Of a DNA stretch of 64,000 nucleotides, positions 17,420 to 25,085 are shown piece after piece. This DNA is from Algoriphagus resistens (GTDB lineage: Bacteria > Bacteroidota > Bacteroidia > Cytophagales > Cyclobacteriaceae). The stretch is from positions 153,956-217,955 of the forward strand of contig NZ_LMXN01000012.1 in NCBI RefSeq assembly GCF_001442615.1, in the 5' to 3' direction. The position numbers and the translations under genes were made by a program. The notes below the pieces were generated by a model. It saw nothing but the letters and a program-made list of their open reading frames with translations, did not search any database and was not told the origin of the DNA. Position 1 is the first letter of the stretch. The number at the start of each line of letters is the position of its first letter.

Positions 17420-17857
17420 TTATTTCTTTCTGTATTGCCTGGCTAAATTGACTTTGCATACGTCTACAAGAAAACGATTTCTAAGGATTTTCCGACCGAG
17501 GAGAATAGCATTTCTCATGCTCGACCTATCCGAGAGCGTAAACTCTGCTAAATAGCTTTCACCGGCAAGCTCAAAGGTAGTCTCGATCAAGTAGCGAACC
17601 TCAGTATGACCGAATGAATTTTTCACTTTTTTCTCTCTGAATTGCCTAAAGGTAACCACTTCACCTGTGAATGATTTATGTCCGGAAAGTAGGGGCTGGA
17701 ATTTTAAAACACGCTTTCCTTCCTCTTCTATTACTTCCAGGTTCTCGGCATGAATGCTACTTGTATAGGCTCCAGTGTCCACTTTGGCCCACACTAAATT
17801 CAATCCTAATTCGGGGAGTGATATTTTCTCTTTCCTCCCGATTATTTTTTGTTCCAT
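17420..17857 (-). CDS. retropepsin-like aspartic endopeptidase, RimB family
   Basis: A 145-residue protein of the family once named ATP-dependent zinc protease (COG4067). The retropepsin motif VDTGAYTSSIHA (about residues 26-37) supplies the catalytic aspartate, and the C-terminal block SDRSSMRNAILLGRKIL is diagnostic of the family. In characterised operons this type of protease is paired with RimK and trims glutamate tails. Here rimK follows 63 bases downstream on the same strand. It begins one base after the stop of holB. Confidence 0.88.
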   Translation of the reverse strand: MEQKIIGRKEKISLPELGLNLVWAKVDTGAYTSSIHAENLEVIEEEGKRVLKFQPLLSGHKSFTGEVVTFRQFREKKVKNSFGHTEVRYLIETTFELAGESYLAEFTLSDRSSMRNAILLGRKILRNRFLVDVCKVNLARQYRKK

Positions 17858-17858
17858 A

Positions 17859-18995
17859 TCAGCTGATTTTCGCCATCAACCTGGTCACATTCATAGACAG
17901 ATCGGTGAAGATGAACTTCGCATTCCCGTTTCTTTCCAGATGATAATGCGCCCTATTGAAATCTCCGTAAAGTTTGCCCACATGCTCTTCCTTCAGGATT
18001 TTTCCGCTTATATTATTTACGAAGGTGCGATCTTCGTTGTGCGTACGCAGCAGCTGATCCAAGTCCGCATTCTTTAACAATATCTCCCGCAGCACATTCA
18101 AACCTGTCAATACAAGTGATTTTTGGGCTTCTTTATCAGCTTTGTGAAAATCATCTGCCAGTCCAAAAATACTTTTAAAGTCTGCTTTGTAACAGGACAA
18201 AAACCACTCCCTTATTTTCTTCACCTGCAGATCTTCCACCTGATCCACGAGTCTATAAGCTTCGCGGAGATTCCCGTCTGCCAGCATGGCTATCTGATCG
18301 GCTGACACCTCCTCACAGAGCCCTTTTGCGACAAGATGGTTTTTCACTTCTTCATCCGTAAAACCACGAATGGTTACTTTCTGCGTCCTTGAAAGTATCG
18401 TAGTCAGCAACTGATCAGCATGTCCTGTGACCAATATAAAAAGCGTCTTGGGCTGTGGTTCTTCGAGGATCTTCAGCAGCGCATTTGCCGCCGAGGAGTG
18501 CAAAAATTCCGGCGCCCAGATCATCATTATCTTGTAGCCCCCTTCGAAAGACATCAGAGAAAGCGCCTGAATTATTTTGCGGGCTGCCCCTTTGGATATA
18601 TTGAGTTGTTTCTTCTCAAAATTATTGAAGTAAATAAAATCGTGCACATTCCCGTAAGGTTGCTGGGTAGCAAACTTGCGCCAGTTGGTCAGCAGATCAA
18701 CTTTTTCATCATCATCCTTATCGTCCTCCTTGGTGGTGGCGATGGTAGGAAAGGCAAAATTCAGATCCGGCAAAACCAATCTGCTCATACGCTGACACGA
18801 GGCACAGGTACCACAGGAATCCGTAGCACCAGGATTTTCGCAGTACAGATAAGTGCACAGCGCCAAAGCCATGGTCAGATTAGCCGAACCTTCTGGTCCA
18901 TGAAATAATAGTGCGTGCGCCAAATGATTGTTTTTGACGGCATTGATCAGGTTTTCTTTGGTCTCGGGAAGCCCCGGAATATCTGCGAATTGCAT
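17859..18995 (-). CDS. holB: DNA polymerase III subunit delta-prime
   Basis: Clamp-loader subunit (378 aa). N-terminal AAA-type domain with the nucleotide-loop region LLFHGPEGSANLT, which is degenerate as in delta-prime. A zinc-binding cluster C-x8-C-x2-C-x2-C lies around residues 52-66, then LLKILEEPQP and FILVTGHADQLLTTILSRTQ (SRC/SRT motif), then a helical C-terminal collar domain. It leads the run holB-protease-rimK-hemC-cyclophilin-reductase, 11 bases after the GlmU-type gene ends. Confidence 0.9.
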   Translation of the reverse strand: MQFADIPGLPETKENLINAVKNNHLAHALLFHGPEGSANLTMALALCTYLYCENPGATDSCGTCASCQRMSRLVLPDLNFAFPTIATTKEDDKDDDEKVDLLTNWRKFATQQPYGNVHDFIYFNNFEKKQLNISKGAARKIIQALSLMSFEGGYKIMMIWAPEFLHSSAANALLKILEEPQPKTLFILVTGHADQLLTTILSRTQKVTIRGFTDEEVKNHLVAKGLCEEVSADQIAMLADGNLREAYRLVDQVEDLQVKKIREWFLSCYKADFKSIFGLADDFHKADKEAQKSLVLTGLNVLREILLKNADLDQLLRTHNEDRTFVNNISGKILKEEHVGKLYGDFNRAHYHLERNGNAKFIFTDLSMNVTRLMAKIS

Positions 18996-19006
18996 GGCTC
19001 AATAAA

Positions 19007-20203
19007 TCAGGATGTGGTTTCCCAAATTCTATAGTTTTTGGAAATTTCGAAAACCATATGATAGATTTCTAGATCTTCGGAACTCAATTCAATCCCTCTT
19101 CTTCCCAATACAGCCTTAGCTGTCTCTAGAAATTTTGGAAACAAAAAGGTAGATAATCCTTCCCCTCCACCCCAGGAAAAGGAAGGAATAAATTTGCGTG
19201 GAAATCCGGATCCAAAGACATTTGCCCCTACTCCTGCCACTGTTCCTGTGTTGAACATCGTGTTTATTGCACATTTGGAGTGGTCCCCCATCATTAACCC
19301 ACAGAACTGTAAACCTGTATTGGTATAATTGCCTGCAGTGTAGTCCCAAAGTTTAACTGAAGAATAATTGTTTTTCAGATTACTGGTATTTGTATCAGCC
19401 CCCATGTTACACCATTCGCCGATCACAGAATTACCCAAAAAACCATCATGCCCTTTGTTGCTATAGCCAAATATCACTGAGTTGGACACTTCACCACCAA
19501 CTTTGGAATGCGGGCCGATGGTAGTGTCCCCTTTTATTTTTGCACCCATGTTTACCGTAGCACTTTCACATAGCGCAAATGGACCACGTATCAACGCTCC
19601 TTCTTGGATTTCCGTATTTTTACCTATGTAAATCGGGCCATTATCCGCATTCAAAACTGATGCTCTGATTATAGCACCTTCTTCGATAAAAATTTTATCG
19701 GGAGAGTAAAGCGCAGTATGGGCATCTTTAATTCTGACTGATTTTCTACCTTGGGTAATTAAATCAAAATCCTTTCTGATTTCAATCCCATTGAATTGGA
19801 AGATATTCCACGTCTTCAAGAGAAGTAGCGGTTCAGAATCCATTTGGATAATTTCTTTGTCTTTCACCGAAGCTAGATTTTTTTCCGTCTCACCGATATA
19901 AGAGGCTATTAAAATCTTTCCAAAATACAATGCTTGGTCAGCGGAAAGAGACTTCAACAAGCTTAAGCTATTGCTATCCGGAAGCCAGGCTCCATTTATT
20001 GCCAGTGCGTTACCGGCTTTGCGGGGAAATTTTTTCTGAAGGTAATCTTGTGTAAGAAATGACACAGAGCCCCCTGAGATCTTTTCCCATTTTTCAGAGA
20101 TTTTCAGAATCCCCACACGGATGTCCGCCACTGGTCTGGTAAAAGTAAAAGGAAGTAATGATCCGCGGATGGCGGGATCATCAAATAACAAAATTGAGTC
20201 CAT
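19007..20203 (-). CDS. GlmU-type putative sugar nucleotidyltransferase/acetyltransferase (Bacteroidota form)
   Basis: A 398-residue protein of the alternative GlmU family found in Bacteroidota. The N-terminal half (starting MDSILLFDDPAIRGSLLPFTFTRP) is the divergent nucleotidyltransferase-like domain. The C-terminal half is a left-handed beta-helix with hexapeptide repeats (IYIGKNTEIQEGALIRGPFAL, VNMGAKIKGDTTIGPHSKVGG). It probably serves UDP-N-acetylglucosamine synthesis. The frame extends to 20236, but that part lies inside a terminator hairpin, so 20203 is preferred. The start follows the T-run of that terminator by only a few bases. Confidence 0.85.
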   Translation of the reverse strand: MDSILLFDDPAIRGSLLPFTFTRPVADIRVGILKISEKWEKISGGSVSFLTQDYLQKKFPRKAGNALAINGAWLPDSNSLSLLKSLSADQALYFGKILIASYIGETEKNLASVKDKEIIQMDSEPLLLLKTWNIFQFNGIEIRKDFDLITQGRKSVRIKDAHTALYSPDKIFIEEGAIIRASVLNADNGPIYIGKNTEIQEGALIRGPFALCESATVNMGAKIKGDTTIGPHSKVGGEVSNSVIFGYSNKGHDGFLGNSVIGEWCNMGADTNTSNLKNNYSSVKLWDYTAGNYTNTGLQFCGLMMGDHSKCAINTMFNTGTVAGVGANVFGSGFPRKFIPSFSWGGGEGLSTFLFPKFLETAKAVLGRRGIELSSEDLEIYHMVFEISKNYRIWETTS

Positions 20204-20216
20204 GAGGCAAAAATAA

Positions 20217-20249
20217 AAAAGTCTCCCGGAATCCATGCTCCGGGAGACT
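20217..20249 (-). terminator. terminator between rpmE2 and the GlmU-type gene
   Basis: An 11-bp perfect stem (AGTCTCCCGGA / TCCGGGAGACT) with an 8-base loop, then TTTTTTATTTTT on the minus strand. It ends four bases before the downstream ATG. Confidence 0.85.
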
Positions 20250-20272
20250 CTTTAGCCTGAGATAAGAGAGAA

Positions 20273-20521
20273 TTACTTCTTCTGAGCGTATCTTCTGTTG
20301 AATTTCTCAACACGACCCGCAGTATCAAGCATCATTTTCTTACCAGTGTAGAACGGGTGAGATTGAGAGCTCACTTCCACCTTGAATAAAGGATATTCGT
20401 TACCATCTTCCCAAGTGATAGTTTCGCTTGTTTCGATAGTTGATTTAGTAAGAAATTTAAACTCGCTAGAAGTGTCGTAGAAAACGACGTCTCTGTAGTT
20501 TGGATGGATATCAGCTTTCAT
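20273..20521 (-). CDS. rpmE2: 50S ribosomal protein L31, type B
   Basis: An 82-residue ribosomal protein (MKADIHPNYRDVVFYD ... HPFYTGKK ... GRVEKFNRRYAQKK). It lacks the CxxC zinc ligands of type A, which defines the zinc-independent B form. It has a textbook Bacteroidota promoter 40 bases upstream and its own terminator. Confidence 0.97.
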   Translation of the reverse strand: MKADIHPNYRDVVFYDTSSEFKFLTKSTIETSETITWEDGNEYPLFKVEVSSQSHPFYTGKKMMLDTAGRVEKFNRRYAQKK

Positions 20522-20560
20522 ATTATTGCTAGTTATAGAGTACCTCTTTCAAATGAGGCA

Positions 20561-20592
20561 CAAAGTTACCCTTTTTCAGAAAATCCACCAAA
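20561..20592 (-). promoter_or_regulatory. promoter of rpmE2 (TTTG-N20-TAACTTTG)
   Basis: On the minus strand TTTG (20592-20589) is followed after 20 bases by TAACTTTG (20568-20561), both exact matches to the Bacteroidota primary sigma consensus. Transcription would start near 20555, giving a leader of about 34 bases. Confidence 0.8.
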
Positions 20593-20806
20593 TCTTTGTC
20601 AAGTATTTCTGAGTCAATTGATCAAAAGGATATAAAAAGTGGTTTTAGAATCACAAATGAAGAGTTTTTGATCTTAAAATAAAAGACTACTCAAGTCCAT
20701 TTCTAATGTATATAGAAAGACTCTCATCTTCCAATGGACAAATAGCCCTAGCCTCAAACATCTAAAACAGTATTTCAATCTCATGAATGTTTTTTAGATT
20801 TAGCCG

Positions 20807-22507
20807 ATGCAAAAACTCTACATCCTTCCAGCTTCAGCAAAACTGCTTCTTCCCGTAATTGTTTTTCTGGTTCCTTTTTTATCCCAAGCCCAGGGGAGTT
20901 ACATTCCTTACAATAGAGACTATTACCACATTCTGGACCGCTATGATATACTCCGAGGACAAAACAATCCTGTTTATAGATCAGCGACCAAGCCTTACCG
21001 CAGAGATGATGTGGCGGCATTTCTGGATAGCCTGGCCGATGATCCAGTGATCCGGTCCAGATCTGATAAATTCAATCTGGCTTATCTCAGTCAGGACAAC
21101 TGGGAATTTGTCAGTCGTGAAACTCCGGAATCAAAAAAACCTTTCCTAAAAGGCCTTTACAGGAGACCCGGAGATTTTGCCCATTATTATAGCGACGAAT
21201 TTGACATTCACGTAAGCCCAGTCGTCTACCTCAATGGGGGGATAGAACCTGACAATGAACAAAACCCAAATCGTCTTTCCCGTGGAGTGGTTTTAAGGGG
21301 TTCTATTGATAAAAAAGTAGGCTTTTACACATACTTCACTTCTTCAGAGGCTTTTTTTCCCAGTTGGGTAAAAGGCTATGCAGAATATAACGGTGCGGTG
21401 CCTGGAGAAGGGTTCTGGAAAGAATACAATGGGACAGGCTATAGCTATTTTTCAGCGCTTGGTCATGTAAGCTACAATATTACCAAACACATTGAGGTGG
21501 AAGTAGGTCATGATCGTAATTTCATAGGCGAAGGGTATCGCTCCTTTTTACTTTCCGATTTCTCCAATCCCTACATGTTTGTCAAGTTCAACACAAGAAT
21601 CTGGAAATTCCAGCTGACGAATATCTGGACACAGATGACAGCAGATGTAAAGTACGACCGGGGAAGGCCTACAGATGGAAGATATCCTCAAAAATGGTTT
21701 TCCTTTCACCGTCTGGGATTCAACATCGGCAAAAACCTGAATCTTGGATTCTTCGAGTCTGTGATGACCGACAAGGCAGATTTTAATTATTTCAACCCGA
21801 TCGTTTTCTATCGCTGGGTGGAGCAATCCCTTGGCACGCCAGATAAGGTCATGCTTGGAATAGACGGGAAGTGGAATTTCTATCCGGGCATGCAGGTGTA
21901 TGGCCAATTTGCACTGGATGAATTCGTGTTCTCTGAGTTCTTCGGTCAAGACGGAGAGGGTTCAAAACGAAACAAGTTCGGAATTCAAGCCGGTTACAAG
22001 TACATGGATCTTTTTAAAATTTCCAATCTGGATCTTCAGCTGGAATTCAACTCCGCCAGGCCTTATACTTTTCAGGAAAAGATCAACTATCAATCGTACA
22101 GTAATTGGCGTACCCCACTCACTCATCCCAGGGGAGCAAATTTCCGGGAAATGCTGGGCATCATCCGTTATCAACCTATCCCAAAACTAAATTTGACTTT
22201 ATTGGGAATGTACCAGTTTTACGGAGCGGACCCAGATGCAGAAACCAACTGGGGAGGCGATGTGTTGAAGAATCGACTTGAAGGAAGCCCTACGGGATTG
22301 TTTGGGAATGAAATCGGACAGGGCATAGAAAACCGGGTAGTCCAAACGAATCTGAATGCCAGCTATATGCTGAAGCATAACTTCTTCATTGATGCTTCAC
22401 ATACCTTCCGGAAAAGAACGGCCCAAGATCTGGACAAACCAGAGACCACGAATTACCTGCAGGTGGCATTCCGCTGGAACTTCATTCGCCCGGATTACAA
22501 TTACTAA
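20807..22507 (+). CDS. capsule assembly Wzi-like outer-membrane beta-barrel protein
   Basis: A 566-residue protein with a Sec signal peptide (cleavage after LSQAQG). The opening NRDYYHILDRYDI and the following RDDVAAFLDSL segment, then a long barrel with many aromatic strands, correspond to the Bacteroidota 'capsule assembly Wzi' family, which also includes the gliding-related RemB. Gliding or polysaccharide export at the outer membrane is therefore possible. It ends FRWNFIRPDYNY rather than in phenylalanine. The upstream 285-base gap contains the divergent rpmE2 promoter. An ABC exporter for lipid-like substrates follows 60 bases downstream, fitting an envelope role. Confidence 0.82.
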   Translation: MQKLYILPASAKLLLPVIVFLVPFLSQAQGSYIPYNRDYYHILDRYDILRGQNNPVYRSATKPYRRDDVAAFLDSLADDPVIRSRSDKFNLAYLSQDNWEFVSRETPESKKPFLKGLYRRPGDFAHYYSDEFDIHVSPVVYLNGGIEPDNEQNPNRLSRGVVLRGSIDKKVGFYTYFTSSEAFFPSWVKGYAEYNGAVPGEGFWKEYNGTGYSYFSALGHVSYNITKHIEVEVGHDRNFIGEGYRSFLLSDFSNPYMFVKFNTRIWKFQLTNIWTQMTADVKYDRGRPTDGRYPQKWFSFHRLGFNIGKNLNLGFFESVMTDKADFNYFNPIVFYRWVEQSLGTPDKVMLGIDGKWNFYPGMQVYGQFALDEFVFSEFFGQDGEGSKRNKFGIQAGYKYMDLFKISNLDLQLEFNSARPYTFQEKINYQSYSNWRTPLTHPRGANFREMLGIIRYQPIPKLNLTLLGMYQFYGADPDAETNWGGDVLKNRLEGSPTGLFGNEIGQGIENRVVQTNLNASYMLKHNFFIDASHTFRKRTAQDLDKPETTNYLQVAFRWNFIRPDYNY

Positions 22508-22567
22508 TCGGAAACCCGCACTGGCATTTTTGCGTAACTTGCGGAATTATTCCATGACTATTAGTTT

Positions 22568-24400
22568 ATGAAAACCTATTTACGGATTCTCTCCTATGCC
22601 AAGCCGTATGGGAAGTTCGTGCCTGTTTATATTTTCTACGCGTTCTTTTCCATTGTTTTTGGCTTGCTGAATTTCACCTTGCTGAAGCCCCTTTTTGATG
22701 TGATTTTTGAGCAAGTAGACCCTGAGTCCATTGCGGTGTATGCCAGCAGGCCTGAATTCAGCTTTTCTGTAGAATACTTCACCCATTTATTCAACTACAA
22801 ATTTCTCGAGATAGCCGAAGAATACGGCAAAATGGGCACCTTATACTATGTGTGCATAATCATTGTGATTTCGGTATTTTTATCAAATCTCTTTACTTAT
22901 TTGGCGGGAGTGGTATTGGCAAAAGTCCGGGCGACAGTGATCAAACGGATGAGAATGGACATTTTTGAACAGGTAAGCAGCCTGCACATCGGTTATTTTT
23001 CAAATGAAAGAAAAGGCGACCTCATGTCAAAAATGACCAATGACGTGCAAGAAGTTGAAAACACAATAGTTCAGTCGCTTCGAGTCGTATTCCGCGAACC
23101 GGCTACCATCATCCTTTATTTTTCGGTACTGTTTTTCATGTCTGCGAAATTGACACTTTTCACCATTTTAATCATTCCCATCTCCGGGGCAATCATCGGA
23201 GGCATTACCAGAAGATTAAAGAAAAAAGCGGTACAGAGTCAGCAATCCCTTGGAAGAATTGTCAATATACTCGATGAGACACTAGGGGGAATGCGCGTAA
23301 TCAAAGCCTTCAATGCGGAGGGATTCATGAAATCAACGTTCGATAAGGAAACCGATTACTATGCCGGAGTAAATGTCAACATGGCCCGTAAAAATGAATT
23401 GGCTTCTCCTATTTCCCAATTTTTGGGTGTATTTGTTGTCGCTGGAATTCTAGTATATGGAGGTGGTCTGGTGCTAAGTGGCAACTCAGATTTGGGTGCG
23501 TCTGATTTCATTACTTATATTATTATTTTCACCCAAGTATTGAACCCTGCAAAGGAAATTTCCCGCGCAGTGAGCAGCATTCAGCGGGGTATCGCTTCAG
23601 CCGAGCGAATATTCACCGTAGTTGACACCCCGACGGATATCTCTTCCCCAAAGAATCCGGCAGTTTTATCCGAATTTAAAGATTCGGTAGAACTTAAGCA
23701 TGTGGATTTTGCTTATCAGGACACCTTGGTTTTGCAGGATATCAGTTTCACGTTGAAACGTGGCAAAACTATCGCACTTGTTGGGCCGTCTGGTGGAGGA
23801 AAATCCACCTTGGCAGACTTAGTACCACGTTTCTATGATCCTACCGCAGGAGAAATTTTATTGGACGGCAAAAACCTGAAATCCTTTGATCTGAAAGATT
23901 TGCGAAGTCTAATGGGAATCGTGACGCAGGAATCCATTTTATTTAATGATACCGTGTACAACAACATAGCTTTCGGTCTAGACAATGCCACAGAAGATCA
24001 GGTGGTCGAAGCTGCAAAAGTCGCAAATGCCCATGAATTCATCGAAAAAATGGAACACGGCTACCAAACATCTATAGGAGAAAGAGGTTCTAAATTATCC
24101 GGTGGGCAGCGTCAACGGTTGAGTATAGCACGGGCCGTGCTGAAAAACCCGCCAATTTTGATCCTGGATGAAGCCACGTCTGCCTTGGATTCGGAATCTG
24201 AATACCTGGTACAAGAAGCACTTACCAAATTGATGAGCAATAGAACCACTTTGGTGATTGCCCACAGACTGAGTACGATCCAATATGCAGATGAGATCCT
24301 GGTGATTGAACAAGGAAAAATTGTTCAGCGTGGAACGCACACCGAACTTATGCAGACGGAAGGCTTGTATCAGAAGCTTTCTAGTATTCAGTCCGTTTAG
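22568..24400 (+). CDS. ABC exporter, fused membrane and ATPase domains (MsbA-like)
   Basis: Half-transporter of 610 aa that forms a homodimer in the inner membrane. Six membrane segments lie in residues about 15-325, followed by the ATPase domain with Walker A GPSGGGKST, Q-loop GIVTQESILFNDT, signature LSGGQRQRLSIARA, Walker B ILILDEATSALDSESE and the switch histidine in VIAHRLST. Closest to MsbA-type lipid A/lipid flippases. A second half-transporter of this class is encoded at 37848. Confidence 0.93.
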   Translation: MKTYLRILSYAKPYGKFVPVYIFYAFFSIVFGLLNFTLLKPLFDVIFEQVDPESIAVYASRPEFSFSVEYFTHLFNYKFLEIAEEYGKMGTLYYVCIIIVISVFLSNLFTYLAGVVLAKVRATVIKRMRMDIFEQVSSLHIGYFSNERKGDLMSKMTNDVQEVENTIVQSLRVVFREPATIILYFSVLFFMSAKLTLFTILIIPISGAIIGGITRRLKKKAVQSQQSLGRIVNILDETLGGMRVIKAFNAEGFMKSTFDKETDYYAGVNVNMARKNELASPISQFLGVFVVAGILVYGGGLVLSGNSDLGASDFITYIIIFTQVLNPAKEISRAVSSIQRGIASAERIFTVVDTPTDISSPKNPAVLSEFKDSVELKHVDFAYQDTLVLQDISFTLKRGKTIALVGPSGGGKSTLADLVPRFYDPTAGEILLDGKNLKSFDLKDLRSLMGIVTQESILFNDTVYNNIAFGLDNATEDQVVEAAKVANAHEFIEKMEHGYQTSIGERGSKLSGGQRQRLSIARAVLKNPPILILDEATSALDSESEYLVQEALTKLMSNRTTLVIAHRLSTIQYADEILVIEQGKIVQRGTHTELMQTEGLYQKLSSIQSV

Positions 24401-24429
24401 TATATTCGTTAAAACTAATTTTAAAACCC

Positions 24430-24795
24430 ATGAAAAAACTTCACCAGATCCTTCAAATAGTCCTTCTGGTCTATTTTGGTGCTTTTCTAATTTTCTTCAT
24501 AGCCTTCGACACCATTGGTGGACTCTTTGGAATAGAAGAAATCACCTCAGACTCCATGGTTACCATAATCCTGATTGGCTTAATTTTATTTCTTGCCGCT
24601 TGGGGTAGTAGCTACGCTGCATACAATAGTTTGTCAAGTACTATTAAGAAAATGGAAAACGACATGAATGGTCTTAAAGCGAAAATCTATGATTTTGAGC
24701 ATCCTAGAACCCCAGCCACTCCGAAGCCATCCATTCCTACAAAGCCCACAGATTCGGACCCAAGCAATCTGCCTCCGAGACAAAACATTACGTGA
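24430..24795 (+). CDS. membrane protein with coiled and proline-rich tail, unknown
   Basis: A 121-residue protein with two membrane segments (about 7-29 and 43-65), then a short coiled stretch (SSTIKKMENDMNGLKAKIYDF) and a Pro/Thr/Ser-rich tail (from about residue 95). No family recognised. It starts 29 bases after the ABC exporter, so it may be co-transcribed. The dispersed element copy C begins 5 bases beyond its stop codon, on the other strand. Confidence 0.6.
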   Translation: MKKLHQILQIVLLVYFGAFLIFFIAFDTIGGLFGIEEITSDSMVTIILIGLILFLAAWGSSYAAYNSLSSTIKKMENDMNGLKAKIYDFEHPRTPATPKPSIPTKPTDSDPSNLPPRQNIT

Positions 24796-24800
24796 GACTG

Positions 24801-24898
24801 ATTTGATATGTTTATACTAGTTTTTCAATGGTCATATGGACTCTCGCATGCATTATAATCATCCCAGTGTGTGACGTATTCGTCATGCCCGATTTCAT
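24801..24898 (-). repeat. dispersed leader element, copy C (no gene behind it)
   Basis: Read on the minus strand, it aligns to copy B (29227-29324) base for base without a gap, identical at 78 of 98 positions. It carries an open frame of 28 codons from 24898 to the TAA at 24814-24812, with Met at 1, 5, 13, 16, 22 and His at 10, 17, 21. A hairpin TGACG-AATA-CGTCA at 24885-24872 is formed where copy B has TGTCG-CGGG-CGACA. Where copies A and B have the ATG of the following gene, this copy has ATC, and downstream on the minus strand lies only the antisense of the preceding gene. It is an orphan or decayed copy. Confidence 0.75.
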
Positions 24899-24914
24899 CA
24901 GGGTAAACCACAGT

Positions 24915-24943
24915 AAAGGAAACAGAACTTGTTTCCTTTTTTT
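24915..24943 (+). terminator. terminator before the sulfatase gene
   Basis: A 10-bp stem AAAGGAAACA / TGTTTCCTTT with a 5-base loop, and T residues after it on the plus strand. It lies beyond element copy C, about 120 bases after the membrane-protein gene. Confidence 0.75.
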
Positions 24944-25085
24944 ATGAGAAAAAAGTGGGTTTGAAGATTCATTTTTAGAATTTGACTGAAAAATCGCATC
25001 CTTTTAAAAGTGATTGTATCAACTTTACCCCAGATCACAACTACCCAAGAACCTCAAAAGCATGAACGGTTTTCCATCTTTTAAA

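Noticed and set aside
24872..24885. TGACG-AATA-CGTCA considered as a transcription terminator
   Set aside because: No T-run on either strand, and it aligns to the hairpin of element copy B, so it is treated as part of the repeat. The real terminator is at 24915-24943.
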